Assembly (NCBI GenBank): GCA_028829895.1
Contig: CM054183.1
Location: forward strand, 77,301,571 to 77,365,570
From: Sinotaia quadrata
Lineage: Eukaryota; Mollusca; Gastropoda; Architaenioglossa; Viviparidae
Direction of reading: 5' to 3'
DNA length: 64,000 nt
Shown: piece by piece, positions 36,175 through 47,155 of the stretch
Numbering within the stretch: position 1 is the first letter of the stretch
Layout of the letters: every line of letters starts with the position of its first letter
The notes under the pieces: generated by a model
What the model saw: only the letters and a program-made list of their open reading frames with translations
Database searches by the model: none
Told to the model about the DNA's origin: nothing
Made by a program: the position numbers and the translations under genes

Positions 36175-36298
36175 TTTTGGACGATATAGTAGGTGACGAT
36201 AAAATAAAAACGAGGGTAACACATTCAGTTCAACAGTTTTGGACGACATAGTAGGTGACGATAAAATAAAAACGAGGGTAACACATTCAGTTCGTCAG
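36175..36298. repeat. 62-bp tandem duplication in the hAT remnant
   Basis: Two copies starting TTTTGGACGA (36175 and 36237). The period of 62 is not a multiple of three, so the second copy shifts the reading frame and ends the first ORF. One T/C difference (GATATAG/GACATAG). Confidence 0.97.
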
Positions 36299-36829
36299 AT
36301 TCCTATGTAGAAACCTCGACGATACGCAGAATCGAAATTTTAGGAAGTGAATTTTTTTAATCTTTAACTGAAAACATAAGGCAGGCAGAATTTTTGTCAA
36401 TTGCCATTGACGAATCTACAGACAACACAGACGTTTTCGTGAAGGACTGCTAACTTTAATAGCATTAGAAAATTTCACCATGAGAAGTTATTTCTAATAA
36501 TTTTAAGCTATTTTTCACAGAAAATGGTCTCGATTTTAACTAAAATTTGTTTATTGGTAACGGACGGTGCCCCATCAATGTTAGGTAAGCACCAAGGTGT
36601 GACAGCCCGACTATCTGCAATATCTGCAGTAAAATCTCAGATGCAGTCACTGCATTGTCTTATCCATCAAAGTGTTTTGTGCAGCAAATTGAGCGACGAG
36701 ATGAAAGAAACAATGGACATGATGATGAAAATAATATATTTCATTCGATCCTCATCAAGTCTTCAGCACAGGTTATTTCGGCAATTATTCGAAGAAACGG
36801 AAGCAGATTACAAAGACTTACTTCTGCAC

Positions 36830-37333
36830 AATGACGTTCGTTGGCTGGGTAAAGGTATAGAACTTGATCGTAATGACGTTCGTTGGCTGGCTAAAGGTAT
36901 AACACTTGATCGTAATGACGTTCGTTGGCTGGGTAAAGGTATAGAACTTGATCGTAATGACGTTCGTTGGCTGGGTAAAGGTATAGAACTTGATCGTAAT
37001 GACGTTCGTTGGCTGGCTAAAGGTATAACACTTGATCGTAATGACGTTCGTTGGCTGGGTAAAGGTATAGAACTTGATCGTAATGACGTTCGTTGGCTGG
37101 CTAAAGGTATAACACTTGATCGTAATGACGTTCGTTGGCTGGGTAAAGGTATAGAACTTGATCGTAATGACGTTCGTTGGCTGGGTAAAGGTATAGAACT
37201 TGATCGTAATGACGTTTGTTGGCTGGGTAAAGGTATAGAACTTGATCGTAATGACGTTCGTTGGCTGGGTAAAGGTATAGAACTTGATCGTAATGACGTT
37301 CGTTGGCTGGGTAAAGGTATAGAACTTGATCGT
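36830..37333. repeat. 42-bp x12 in-frame expansion of the hAT NDVRWL motif
   Basis: Twelve 14-codon units reading NDVRWLGKGIELDR (A) or NDVRWLAKGITLDR (B), with one NDVCWL copy (C), in order A B A A B A B A A C A A. Related hAT proteins carry this motif once, followed directly by F-L, as seen here after the last unit. The frame stays open throughout, giving 287 codons (36524-37387). Confidence 0.98.
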
Positions 37334-37986
37334 TTTTTGGCGTATCAAAAAAGAAATAATATTTTTTCTCGGAAATTGTTCTCATAATGCAGAAAAGTAC
37401 AGGAAAGTGCTAAATGACAATTCATTTTTGGCAAATGTTTGTTTCGTTTTTTTTAAAAAAAGATTTCTTTGCTCATTAGAACACATTGAGCTTGCAACTG
37501 CAAGGAAGTCACAAGACAATTATTGATCTGGTTGAAAAATTGAACGCATTTCGAGATAAATTGCCTTTGTTTGTAACGGATCTCCAAACAGCCAACCTTT
37601 TTCAATTTCCAAACCTGAAGGATTTCATTGCTTCAACATTGGACTCAGCAACTATAACCAACCGAATGATAGAATTATTAAAAAAGCTTCAGAATAATTT
37701 CAATGACAGAGTTGAAGACTTCGATATCCCAAACAATGTAATGTTGTTCGTTCAAGGTCCTTTTTAAATTCCTCGGGCAAGTGATTTTTCTTCGAATGCT
37801 AAGAAATTACTATCTTCTGTTGAGGAAGGTTCTCTGCAGCTAGAACTTGTGGATATCCAAAGTTCCAGTGCACTGAAAGAAGATTTGCAAGAAGGTGGTA
37901 CTGTCAAGTTTTGGTCCGAAAGGATTCAACAGGAGCAATTCCCGAGTGTTAGGAAAGTTGCAATATTCATACTCACCATGTTTGGT

Positions 37987-38170
37987 TCGACTTTCACTTG
38001 TGAATCAAGCTTTTCAAACATGAATGTCATCAAGCCAAACAGTCGGAGATCGACTTTCACTTGTGAATCAAGCTTTTCAAACATGAATGTCATCAAGCCA
38101 AACAGTCGGAGATCGACTTTCACTTGTGAATCAAGCTTTTCAAACATGAATGTCATCAAGACAAACGGGG
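37987..38170. repeat. 63-bp x3 expansion of the hAT C-terminal motif
   Basis: Three copies (37987, 38050 and 38113) of 21 codons containing STFTCESSFSNMNVIK. In frame. The duplicated piece is the conserved dimerisation-domain segment. Confidence 0.98.
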
Positions 38171-38245
38171 CTCATTGAGCAATGATAGGCTGCAGAATTG
38201 CTTGAGAATTGTTCTGACTTCACATTAGCCAAGTATTATAAAATT

Positions 38246-38478
38246 AGCTCAAAAACAGAAATGCAAAATTTCCCATTAATTAAATTTTGCAATGTTATAA
38301 CTTTTCTGTTTCTTTTGCACAAATGCCATAACAATCGAACTGTTAACACTATTAATAGTTACTATTATAATGTTAAAATTTGTTAAGTATGTCAGAATAT
38401 GACATTTGAAGTTACAATGCTAACGTTTATTGATAATTCCATCGGCAAGTTGGAAATATGTATATTTCAATCAAAAAC
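38246..38478. other. AT-rich flank of the hAT remnant
   Basis: Possible 3' untranslated or terminal part of the element. No inverted repeat recognised. Confidence 0.4.
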
Positions 38479-38710
38479 AAGTCTTAATAATCATTAAAGA
38501 GTTTACACTTTACATTACAATTGTTACAAGTTTACAAGTCTTAATAATCATTAAGGAGTTTACACTTTACATTACAATTGTTACAAGTTTACAAGTCTTA
38601 ATAATCATTAAGGAGTTTACACTTTACATTGCAATTGTTACAAGTTTACAAGTCTTAATAATCATTAAGGAGTTTACACTTTACATTGCTATTGTTACAA
38701 GTTTACAAGA
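38479..38710. repeat. 57-bp minisatellite, 4 copies
   Basis: Unit ACAAGTCTTAATAATCATTA then AGGAGTTTACACTTTACATT. Near-identical copies. 57 bp is 19 codons, producing a spurious 110-codon ORF. Confidence 0.97.
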
Positions 38711-39169
38711 CTGTTTCATTTATGACGAATGGACTGAACGATGTCAGTTTATGAATCATTAGTGGACTAAACGATAGATTAGTATTAATTCAATAGACTG
38801 ATTAATATTTATGTTCACCAGCTATTGATAGATGGAACAATTGTCCACTTGATAAGTCATTAATGAACTGAAAGACGTGAATGTTCATAGGTAATTAATA
38901 GACATTAGCTTTACTCAGTTCATAATTCATTAAAACAACAAATTTAATAAATTATTAATTATTAGTAAATGAGAGTAATAACATTCATTGACTTTACTTT
39001 CAATTTTTAAAACGAATATAGTAGAGCCCCTCACTTTATAATTACTTAAAACAACATGTAGTTCCACACTGTCTAAGTTCATTCACTTGTGCAGATTATT
39101 TGCGTAGGTGTGTTGGACAGTGAGTTCATACTCAAGGATACGTATATGACCGGTGTTGTTATATTCTAT
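38711..39169. other. AT-rich stretch, decayed repeats possible
   Basis: Words such as ATTAATAGAC and TCATTAATGAACTG recur loosely. No clear unit and no gene. Confidence 0.5.
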
Positions 39170-39460
39170 TCCACAGTCCTCGCGTTTAAATAATTCTGTG
39201 TTTTAGTCCACAGTCCTCGCGTTTAAATAATTCTGTGTTTTAGTCCACAGTCCTCGCGTTTAAATAATTCTGTGTTTTAGTCCACAGTCCTCGCGTTTAA
39301 ATAATCCTGTGTTTTAGTCCACAGTCCATATGTGTTAAATAATTTTGTGTTCCAGTCCACAGTCCATATGTGTTAAATAATTCTGTTCCAGTCCACAGTC
39401 CTTGTGTGTTAAATAATTATGTGTTCTAGTCCACAGTCCATGTGTGTTAAATAATTCCGT
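39170..39460. repeat. 37-bp minisatellite, about 8 copies
   Basis: Unit TCCACAGTCCTCGCGTTTAA then ATAATTCTGTGTTTTAG. Right copies have CATATGTGTT in place of CTCGCGTTT. Confidence 0.96.
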
Positions 39461-40146
39461 GAATGTCACTTCCTTCATCACGCTCTGCACTCTGACGGCA
39501 CACGTAGTCATGGCAAACGTCAGTTTTGCATTTCCTCTAGTGTAGAGGGAGATAATAACTATAAAATAGCATTAAAAGTAAACAACACATCATATGGAAG
39601 AAAAGGAGAAAAACAAATATGTAAAACACGCCTTTCTCTATTTTTTCCCTTTTCTTTTTAGCCACTTTCTATTTGTTTATTTTTTTTTATTTTGCCATTT
39701 GGAAAATCTGTCCTTTCCCCTCTTTGCCAGATAAAGGCATGGCGAACAGAGCCAAAAGTCAGCCGTGGAAAAAAAAGGTCGCGAAGTACTTGTCCTTTCT
39801 TTAATATCCTTTCTCTAATTGAATTTGCAGCTTGCTGTGACAAGCCGCCATGCGGCGCTGTGCCAGACAGGAAGTGCAGCTCCGCACACTACAGTGATAC
39901 TACTTTCTAATTGGCTGATGCCCCAACACGTGCGTGCGCACCATGACTTCTTAACGCGAGATGGACTGGGGAGGTCGCCGATGAAGGAAAGCAATTTATT
40001 TGCCAATGGTCACAATGCTGACCTCGTTTGGTTCTGCGACACAATAGAGGTTCCAGCAAATAAAAATATAACGGTACAAAGTTAAGATTTTAAATTCTTC
40101 ATCCACAAATCAATAAATTCATGTCTAATATGGCTAGTGTCATATT
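39461..40146. other. Single-copy stretch with a GC-richer island (39700-40030)
   Basis: Overlapping ORFs of 60-88 codons on both strands. A T-rich stretch ending GAATTTGCAG at 39831 looks like a splice acceptor, followed by a short Cys-containing frame that stops at about 39910. No recognised family, and no CDS called. Confidence 0.35.
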
Positions 40147-40380
40147 TTAAGTGCAAACATTACACTGATGTATCTGTACATTTGAAATTACCCTTCTTAA
40201 ATGTGAAAACATTACACTGATATATCTGTACATTTGAATTTACCCTTCTTAAATGTGAAAACATTACACTGATGTATCTGTACATTTGATATTACCCTTC
40301 TTAAATGTGAAAACATTACACTGATATATCTGTACATTTGATATTACCCTTCTAAAAAGTGAAAATTATTATTATTATTA
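40147..40380. repeat. 52-bp minisatellite, about 4.3 copies, ending in (ATT)n
   Basis: Unit GTGAAAACATTACACTGATA then TATCTGTACATTTGATATTA. Followed by a short ATT run. Confidence 0.96.
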
Positions 40381-41155
40381 GACTTTAAAGAAGCACATTC
40401 ACTCAATTGTGAAAGAAATTAAGTAAACAAAAAAATATAAAAAGTTCTTTAATAAGTATATTTATTAAAACTTCAGCTAATTTCGAAAGTAAATGATATT
40501 TTGATATAAACCCACGTAAATATATAGTAAAATATATACACATAATTTGACGCAGAATCGTAAAGGACAGAGCTGTTAACATCACGTCCCATTATAACCG
40601 TCCACAAGTTAATAGATGAATAAATTATGTTCACTTAACCCGTCATTAAAATGTCATTGTTTAACTATGTGGGTATGGCCTTTAATGTATAATGAAAAGT
40701 TTGACTTAATTATTTATTGTCTGATAGGTGGCTCCATGCCAAATGAAGTCAATCGCTGGACCTGTAACAAGTCTGCATTGTAGAATGCGTTCTGGCAAAC
40801 TGTAGGAATGGAACTGACTCCACGCTTTGACATGAGTCACGTGACTGTCGAACTGTTAAACAGGAAAAGACCAAAACAATATTTTTCAGTGCAAAGTCAA
40901 AACTTAAGAAAAAATATTTATTTAGTAAGTTATTAAATTTTATTATTTTTTGATGTTTTATAAGTAAGAGACAGAAAATATGCTTTTCTAAATAATATGT
41001 TTTAACTGAAAATTTTCCGGATAAAAATGGGACAAACGCAAACAGAAATGCAAGCAAATGAGAATAAAATGTAATAAAAATAAACATGCAACAAGTTTTA
41101 AATAAATAGTGTAAATTTTTTTTCCAAATCGATCGATCGAAATTGCATTATTTTG
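40381..41155. other. Single-copy AT-rich stretch
   Basis: A moderately GC-richer patch at 40730-40860. Minus ORFs of 65 and 112 codons are F/L/K-rich, as expected from composition. Nothing recognised. Confidence 0.5.
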
Positions 41156-41358
41156 AAAAACATAATTACTTACTGGGAAAAACATAATTACTTACTTTGC
41201 AAAACATAATTACTTACTGGGAAAAACATAATTACTTACTTGGAAAAACATAATTACTTACTGGGAAAAACATAATTACTTACTGGGAAAAACATAATTA
41301 CTTACTGGGAAAAACATAATTACTTACTGGGAAAAACATAATTACTTACTGGGAAAAA
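41156..41358. repeat. 22-bp minisatellite, about 9 copies
   Basis: Unit GGGAAAAACATAATTACTTA then CT. Nearly identical copies. Confidence 0.97.
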
Positions 41359-41680
41359 AGATCACAGACTTTGTGTTAGGCATTTAAAAAAAAAAATGTA
41401 TACCAAAGTATCTCTGAGGTCAAAGTCCGATCACAGAGTTAAAATTGAAGTGGAAGAGGAAAGAAAACATTTGGACACAAATACGATTTTAAAAATAATT
41501 ATTCAACAGTTACACCCTTCATATTTACCTTCGGTTTTAGATATGCTTTCAGAGTTGGAAATAAATTGATGCCTGTATCTAATTTCATCGTTCAAAAAAA
41601 AAAACGAAAGGAAAAGCTACATTTAAAAAACAACTATGTTTCAGTAATTTTACATTGCAAGAGAAAAATGAAATGAATAC
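41359..41680. other. Single-copy AT-rich stretch
   Basis: No gene, RNA or repeat recognised. Confidence 0.5.
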
Positions 41681-41686
41681 ATTTCG

Positions 41687-42580
41687 GTGGCTCGATATTA
41701 CGCGCCTCGATATATCGTGGGCCCGCGTACAACGCGGACAGCCGGTGGACCCCCAGTTATTTTTTTACTGGCCAGCCTGTTAAAATTACATGTACAGAGT
41801 TAACAGCAACGTATCAAACCAACTGGGTCAATTTGCAAATGCTTTGCCGGCCATGCGTAAACTTTATATCAGAGTAAGTATTCAGTAGATCTTGTACTTG
41901 CCACTTCATAAACGCGGCTTAATAATGATTGCTATTGTTTTTGAAAAACTTCAAACACATCCTACCACTGTCTACACAGAGTTAGACTCATTTTTTCTTC
42001 ATAGATTTGTCACACATCTCTTCAAAGTATAAGTACAGTGTAAATGTTTTTTGAAGCTGTTTAACTGAACAATTAAAATAAACGTGGATAGGGTTGACTG
42101 TGACCAAGCGTCAAGAGAAATCCAGAGTAATTTTGTCCCCCATCTCGACGGCCGACTGTGATGAGAGATTCTTTTTAAATGAGTCTGGTTACCATATGAG
42201 CTAACAATAAATCTGTCACCTCTCCTCTTCATATGCTCATTTGTCGAACAAGCACTGTGTATACTGTACATTGTATTTCTTGGAAATGTTTGGCATAAGG
42301 GTGTTTTTGGTACGTTTTGATTTTTGCCATGTCTTCTAATGAGGGAAAGAGAAAGCAAAGAAAAGCTAAATGCACTAGATATGCTGAAGACTGGTCTTAA
42401 ATTACATAGCTTACGGTATAAGTGGTAAAGTAGGGTGAGCCGTAAGTCGATAAACAGTAGCCGCCATGTGACATGGATTGTTCATACGGGACAAAACGGA
42501 TCCCTCGTTTTAATGCGGCCTCGCGTAAAGCGCGTTCGAATTTTTGTGTAAACAAGGACAGCGTTATATCGAGGCATACG
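41687..42580. mobile_element. Pogo/Tigger-like non-autonomous DNA element
   Basis: Left end carries GCTCGATATTACGC and CTCGATATATCGTGGG. Read on the other strand, the right end carries CCTCGATATAACGC, so the two ends match as inverted repeats. CCTCGATATAACGC-type termini with further CG-rich half sites (ACAACGCGGAC, CTCGCGTAAAGCGCG) are typical of Tigger/pogo elements. No transposase is present; a short frame at 42331 starting MSSNEGKRKQRK resembles such proteins' basic start but stops after 22 codons. Exact ends and the TA target duplication are not resolved because the right end was absorbed into a tandem array. Confidence 0.6.
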
Positions 42581-42963
42581 TGTACATAACGAGACTGGCT
42601 TCATGATAATAAATAAAACCTCAATTTATGTGTAAACAAGAATAGCGTTATATCGAGGCATACGTGTACAAAATGAGACTGGCTTCATGATAATAAATAA
42701 AACCTCAATTTATGTGTAAACAAGAATAGCGTTATATCGAGGCATACGTGTACAAAATGAGACTGGCTTCATGATAATAAATAAAACCTCAATTTATGTG
42801 TAAACAAGAATAGCGTTATATCGAGGCATATGTGTGCATAATGAGACTGGCTTCATGATAATAAATAAAACCTCAATTTATGTGTAAACAAGAATAGCGT
42901 TATATCGAGGCATATGTGTGCATAATGAGACTGGCTTCATGATAATAAATAAAACCCCAATTT
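42541..42963. repeat. 84-bp minisatellite seeded from the Tigger-like terminus, about 5 copies
   Basis: GCGTTATATCGAGGCATA recurs at 42561, 42645, 42729, 42813 and 42897 (84-bp period). Each unit contains the element's terminal sequence plus about 50 bp of flank (GAGACTGGCTTCATGATAAT). The first unit is continuous with the element interior. Confidence 0.95.
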
Positions 42964-43088
42964 ATGATACATGTCAGTTTCCCATTTTTTTCGTAGACAA
43001 CAACAATGTGAATTTACTGAAACCATGTAAAAGCATTCTGCGTATTTCACTGTTGTATATCGCAAAAAACAATAGTGTGACGATACTG

Positions 43089-43432
43089 ATGTATGAGGTG
43101 TGAGTGTTAGTAATTAGTACGATAACTGATGTATTAGACATGAGTGTTAGTAATTAGTACGATAACTGATGTATAGACATGAGTGTTAGTAATTTGAACG
43201 ATAACTTATGTATAGACATGAGTGTCAGTAATTTTGAATGATATTTAGTATTTTGAATGATAACTGATGTATTGACATTAGTAATTTGAATGATAATTGA
43301 TGTATAGACATTAGTAATTTGAATGATAACCGATGCATAGACATTAATATTTTGAATTATAACTGATGTATGGACATTAGTGTCAGAAATTTGAATGATA
43401 ACTGATGTATAGACATGAGTAATTTGTACAAA
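43089..43432. repeat. About 30-40-bp degenerate array, left block
   Basis: Unit GATAACTGATGTATAGACAT then GAGTGTTAGTAATTTGAAC, with variable internal deletions. Interrupted at 43433 and resumes at 45052. Confidence 0.92.
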
Positions 43433-45051
43433 TGTGATGGTCGAACCATGGACAAATTGTGCTCCTTGTGTTGTATTATTTATTTTTCTATATTAATAAT
43501 CTGTAATTGAAAGTTACTAGTTACTGCGATCAAGTCACGTGGCCGATTATGCAATCAGCCGTATCCGCATACGCCACACGCAGCAAAGGATTGAGGTCAA
43601 AGTTCACTGATCACGTGTGGACAGTGGAAATGTACAGAAGGGAAACGGGTGATAGTGGGATGAATGTTGACAGGATACGGTATTCCCTTATGTCCATGCG
43701 TTCCGCTCAATGTTTGACCCAGAGTCATTCATATATAAGTTCCTCATAGACCCATGCAAAGACACACCCTCCCTTCCCCCCCCCCCCCCACAACCCACTC
43801 ACCCAGCGCGAAAGCGGCTGAAGCCGGAAGCGCCCCCTACATTACTACTACTATGTGCTGACAGACAGGCTGTGCCCGCACCTTTAGAAGGGAGGTTGAA
43901 TTTGCATAGACGAAAAGAAGGTTTTGCAATTGATAAATATATTGACTTCTCAGAAATTATTGTTATATATTATTGATTAAAATGTGTAGAATGTTCATGT
44001 ATTTTTACTAATGATTGTTGTACGAAACTAACACATAACTCTTCCAGAGCGGGTTATGTGGCGCTAGTAATAATTCATGCCATATGTATAAATGATGAAA
44101 TGGAACTATGCACTGTTGTGTGCTATGCCTTATGTATTGTAAAACCATTTGTAGCAAGTAAAGCTAAATGGGAGATTGAGATAATCATTTAATGTGAATT
44201 TAATGAAAACCATTTTGATTATATTTGTAACTATTGAGATTCATGTAAATGAGGAAATGGAAATATTTTTTAATTTGTAAATATACTCCATGATGAGATT
44301 TTGTAGGGTAGCTAACGTTCAATGACGTGGAATTGTAAGAGTTGTCTGTTGCTGTCGCTGCAAAGCCTTAACGTTGTTCTGGTGGCTACAGAGAGATACA
44401 TTGTCTATTTCAGCTGACCTTCTTTTGTCTTATCCTTGACTTGTTGCTGAGTTGGTCTTCGTGTTCACTCTGAAAATCACACCTTATTCCTGTCGCAAGC
44501 TGATGATCATCGATGTGACATCATCGACAAGGATGAGAGGTGTTGCATGAGTAAATAACAATGACAAGCACATCTCTATCCAAATGACAAGGTTAAGTTG
44601 TCTTAACTATTCAATCCATAATCGACCAGATGACCATTATTATTAAATTAATGTTAATACCGGGACAGTAATAGATGGTCACGGTTGAACTGTGTTTTTC
44701 GGAAATTGAATTTTATTGATCTCTTTATATTATTATTATAAATCTTCTTTGTTCTTGTTAACTTAAGCCCACATTTTGGTTAATTTGTTAGTGTGACCGA
44801 GAAGAGTTGGCTAGGGGTTATGAGCTGGAGGTATGTGGATGTTATAAGTCATAATTAATTAAAGGGAAAGATAACGTTTGCCAACTCTGTCGCTCTGTCA
44901 GACGAATAAAGGTCCCAAAGAACAGGTCTGACATAGAGATTGAAGGATAGATTAAGCTGGCAGTATTAAAATTAGTAAAATAAATTTATTGATTAATAAT
45001 TTTGAGTCTGATACTGTGCAGGGGTCATTACATATAACCCGGCATGTGACA
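43433..45051. mobile_element. About 1.6-kb insertion splitting the array; possible solo LTR or other element
   Basis: Begins TGTGATGGTC and ends CATGTGACA, so TG...CA boundaries are possible. It contains AATAAA signals near 44904 and 44979 and no long ORF. A C-run lies near 43778-43790. The host array resumes directly after it. I see no target-site duplication, so LTR identity is only a suggestion. Confidence 0.5.
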
Positions 45052-45140
45052 GTGATAATAATTGATGTATTAGACATCAATGACAGTAATTTGAATGATA
45101 ACTGATGTATTAGGTGTGAGTGTCATTAATTTATAGGAGG
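45052..45140. repeat. Same 30-40-bp array, right block
   Basis: Two copies of GATAACTGATGTATTAG-type units, matching the left block across the insertion. Confidence 0.9.
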
Positions 45141-45446
45141 ATATGCCTAACCTGCTGATTACTGTTGTGAGATGGCGTAAAGTTTTGTCTCACTTATAAA
45201 GTGCAGTTGAAATTTTATGATTGTACAGAAACCATGTGTTTCATACTTCATAGATATAAATATAACAAATTTCAAAAGATGGCTACTCTGATCCTTCAGA
45301 ACGTAATACATAAGACATCCTGTTCATTTCTTGCCTGAGTCAATGGTTCAAAGTGTTAAGTTAAGACTGCTGCATTTTGACTTCTTTTGATCAGGTTTGA
45401 TGACAGGCGAAGAAACAGTTAAGTTGCCATTCTTTATTCCGACACA
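45141..45446. other. Single-copy stretch
   Basis: No gene or repeat recognised. Confidence 0.5.
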
Positions 45447-45900
45447 TCTCACTTGAAGGTAACTCTTCATTTCACAGACCACTACTACTCTTCACCTTAC
45501 AACTCACTTGAAGGTAACTCTTCATTTCCCAGACCACTACTACTCTTCACCTTACATAACACGTCAAGATAACTCTTCATTTCACAGACCACTACTACTC
45601 TTCACCTTACATCACACGTCAAGTTAACTCTTCATTTCACAGACCACTACTACTCTTCACCTTACATCACACGTCAAGTTAACTCTTCATTTCACAGACC
45701 ATTACTACTCTTCACCTTACATAACACGTCAAGTTAACTCTTCATTTCACAGACATTACTACTCTTCACCTTACATAACACGTCAAGTTAACTCTTCATT
45801 TCACAGACCACTACTACTCTTCACCTTACATAACACTTGAAGGTAACTCTTCATTTCACAGACCACTACTACTCTTCACCTTACATCACAATCCATTACT
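45447..45900. repeat. 55-bp minisatellite, about 8 copies
   Basis: Unit TTTCACAGACCACTACTACT then CTTCACCTTACATCACACGT. ACTTGAAGG units sit at both ends and ACACGTCAAGTT units in the middle. Confidence 0.96.
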
Positions 45901-46072
45901 ACTCGTCACCATACACGATAACCCACTAAAAACCCGCATCTCGCCTCTCTACTATGCATCACCACTGTCTACTGTTGATTAATACTTCACGGTCCACTAT
46001 TGTTCCTAACCTCACGTGAATGCTACTCCTTATTGCGGAATTCATTATTCCTCCTCCGCTCGATCCATTACT

Positions 46073-46560
46073 AGGTAAGAGATTTCTATTAATATGTTAC
46101 AATGTAAGAGATTTATATTAATATCTTACAATGCAAGAGATTTATATTAATATGTTACAATGCAAGAGATTTATATTAATATGTTACAATGTAAAAGATT
46201 TATATTAATATGTTACAATGTAAAAGATTTATATTAATATGTTACAATGTAAGAGATTTATATTAATATGTTACAATGTAAAAGATTATATTAATATGTT
46301 ACAATGTAAAAGATTTATATTAATATGTTACAATGTAAAAGATTTATATTAACAGATGAAAACGTAAGAGATATATATTAATGGATGAAAACGTAAAATA
46401 TTTATGTTAATGGCTAATAATATAAGAGATTTTAAAGAGGTAATAAGGTAAGAGATTTATATTAATAGATATCAACTTAAGATATCGATATTAAAAAAAT
46501 GGTAATAACGTAGGAGATTTATGTTAATAGATGTCGACTTAAGATATTGATATTAATAGG
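46073..46560. repeat. 29-bp minisatellite, about 17 copies
   Basis: Unit GTAAGAGATTTATATTAATA then TGTTACAAT. Clean to about 46350, degenerate after. Confidence 0.96.
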
Positions 46561-46589
46561 TAATAACATCACCATACACTGCTTTCATG

Positions 46590-46715
46590 ATTGGGTGAGA
46601 GAGAGAGACAAACAGAAAGAAAACAGAATGAAACATGGGGAAAGAGGGACAGACAGACAGAGATGTAAGGAGAGGAAAAGAGAAACAGAGAGAGAAATAA
46701 AGAGAGCTCGGACTC
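46590..46715. repeat. Purine-rich low-complexity tract
   Basis: GAGA and ACAG words. The K/R/E-rich ORF through it is an artefact. Confidence 0.85.
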
Positions 46716-46724
46716 TCCTTCATG

Positions 46725-47155
46725 GACATAATAATCACGAGTTACGTATATCCATTGCTACTAGTGATGATTTGTGTCAATATTCAAGTTTACTTACTGA
46801 CATAATAATCACGAGTTACGTATATCCATTGCTACTAGTGATGATTTGTGTCAATATTCAAGTTTACTTACTGACATAATAATCACGAGTTACGTATATC
46901 CATTGCTACTAGTGATGATTTGTGTCAATATTCAAGTTTACTTACTGACATAATAATCACGAGTTACGTATATCCATTGCTACTAGTGATGATTTGTGTC
47001 AATATTCAAGTTTACTTACTGACATAATAATCACGAGTTACGTATATCCATTGCTACTAGTGATGATTTGTGTCAATATTCAAGTTTACTTACTGACATA
47101 CTATACATGTATCCATTCCTATGAATGATGATTTGGGTCAATATTCAAGTTTATT
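46725..47155. repeat. 74-bp minisatellite, 5 identical copies plus a diverged one
   Basis: GACATAATAATCACGAGTTA starts at 46725, 46799, 46873, 46947 and 47021. The sixth unit (47095) is diverged. I see no differences among the first five, so the array is very recent or actively homogenised. Confidence 0.98.

Larger units (their letters stand above)
35976..38245 (+). pseudogene. hAT-superfamily transposase remnant (GTF2IRD2/ZBED-like)
   Basis: Left to right, over several frames: VTAASLHVSWILAKRRPFTD, typical of the N-terminal helical region, then TIRRIEILGSEFF, then AEFLSIAIDESTDNTDV with the conserved acidic first catalytic motif, LLVTDGAPSMLGKHQGVTA and SLHCLIHQ of the RNase H-like core, HNDVRWLGKG, then KTIIDLVEKLNAFRDKL, and a C-terminal dimerisation region with FGSTFTCESSFSNMN and LSNDRLQNCLRI. 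The zinc-finger N terminus is missing. At least four frameshifts are visible, plus an in-frame TAA near 37765. Three internal tandem expansions lie at 36175-36298, 36830-37333 and 37987-38170. Similar proteins exist as domesticated genes, but this copy is dead. Terminal inverted repeats were not found. Confidence 0.93.

Noticed and set aside
39836..39910. Short frame with cysteine spacing CC-x4-C-x7-C after an acceptor-like site, superficially like a small disulfide-rich secreted peptide
   Set aside because: No signal peptide, no basic processing site just before the first cysteines, no second exon and no other family features. Four cysteines in this spacing can arise by chance in a GC-rich patch.
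41999..42358. 119-codon minus ORF within the Tigger-like element
   Set aside because: Does not read as a pogo-family transposase: none of its expected helix-turn-helix or DDE motifs is visible. Probably chance in a non-autonomous element.
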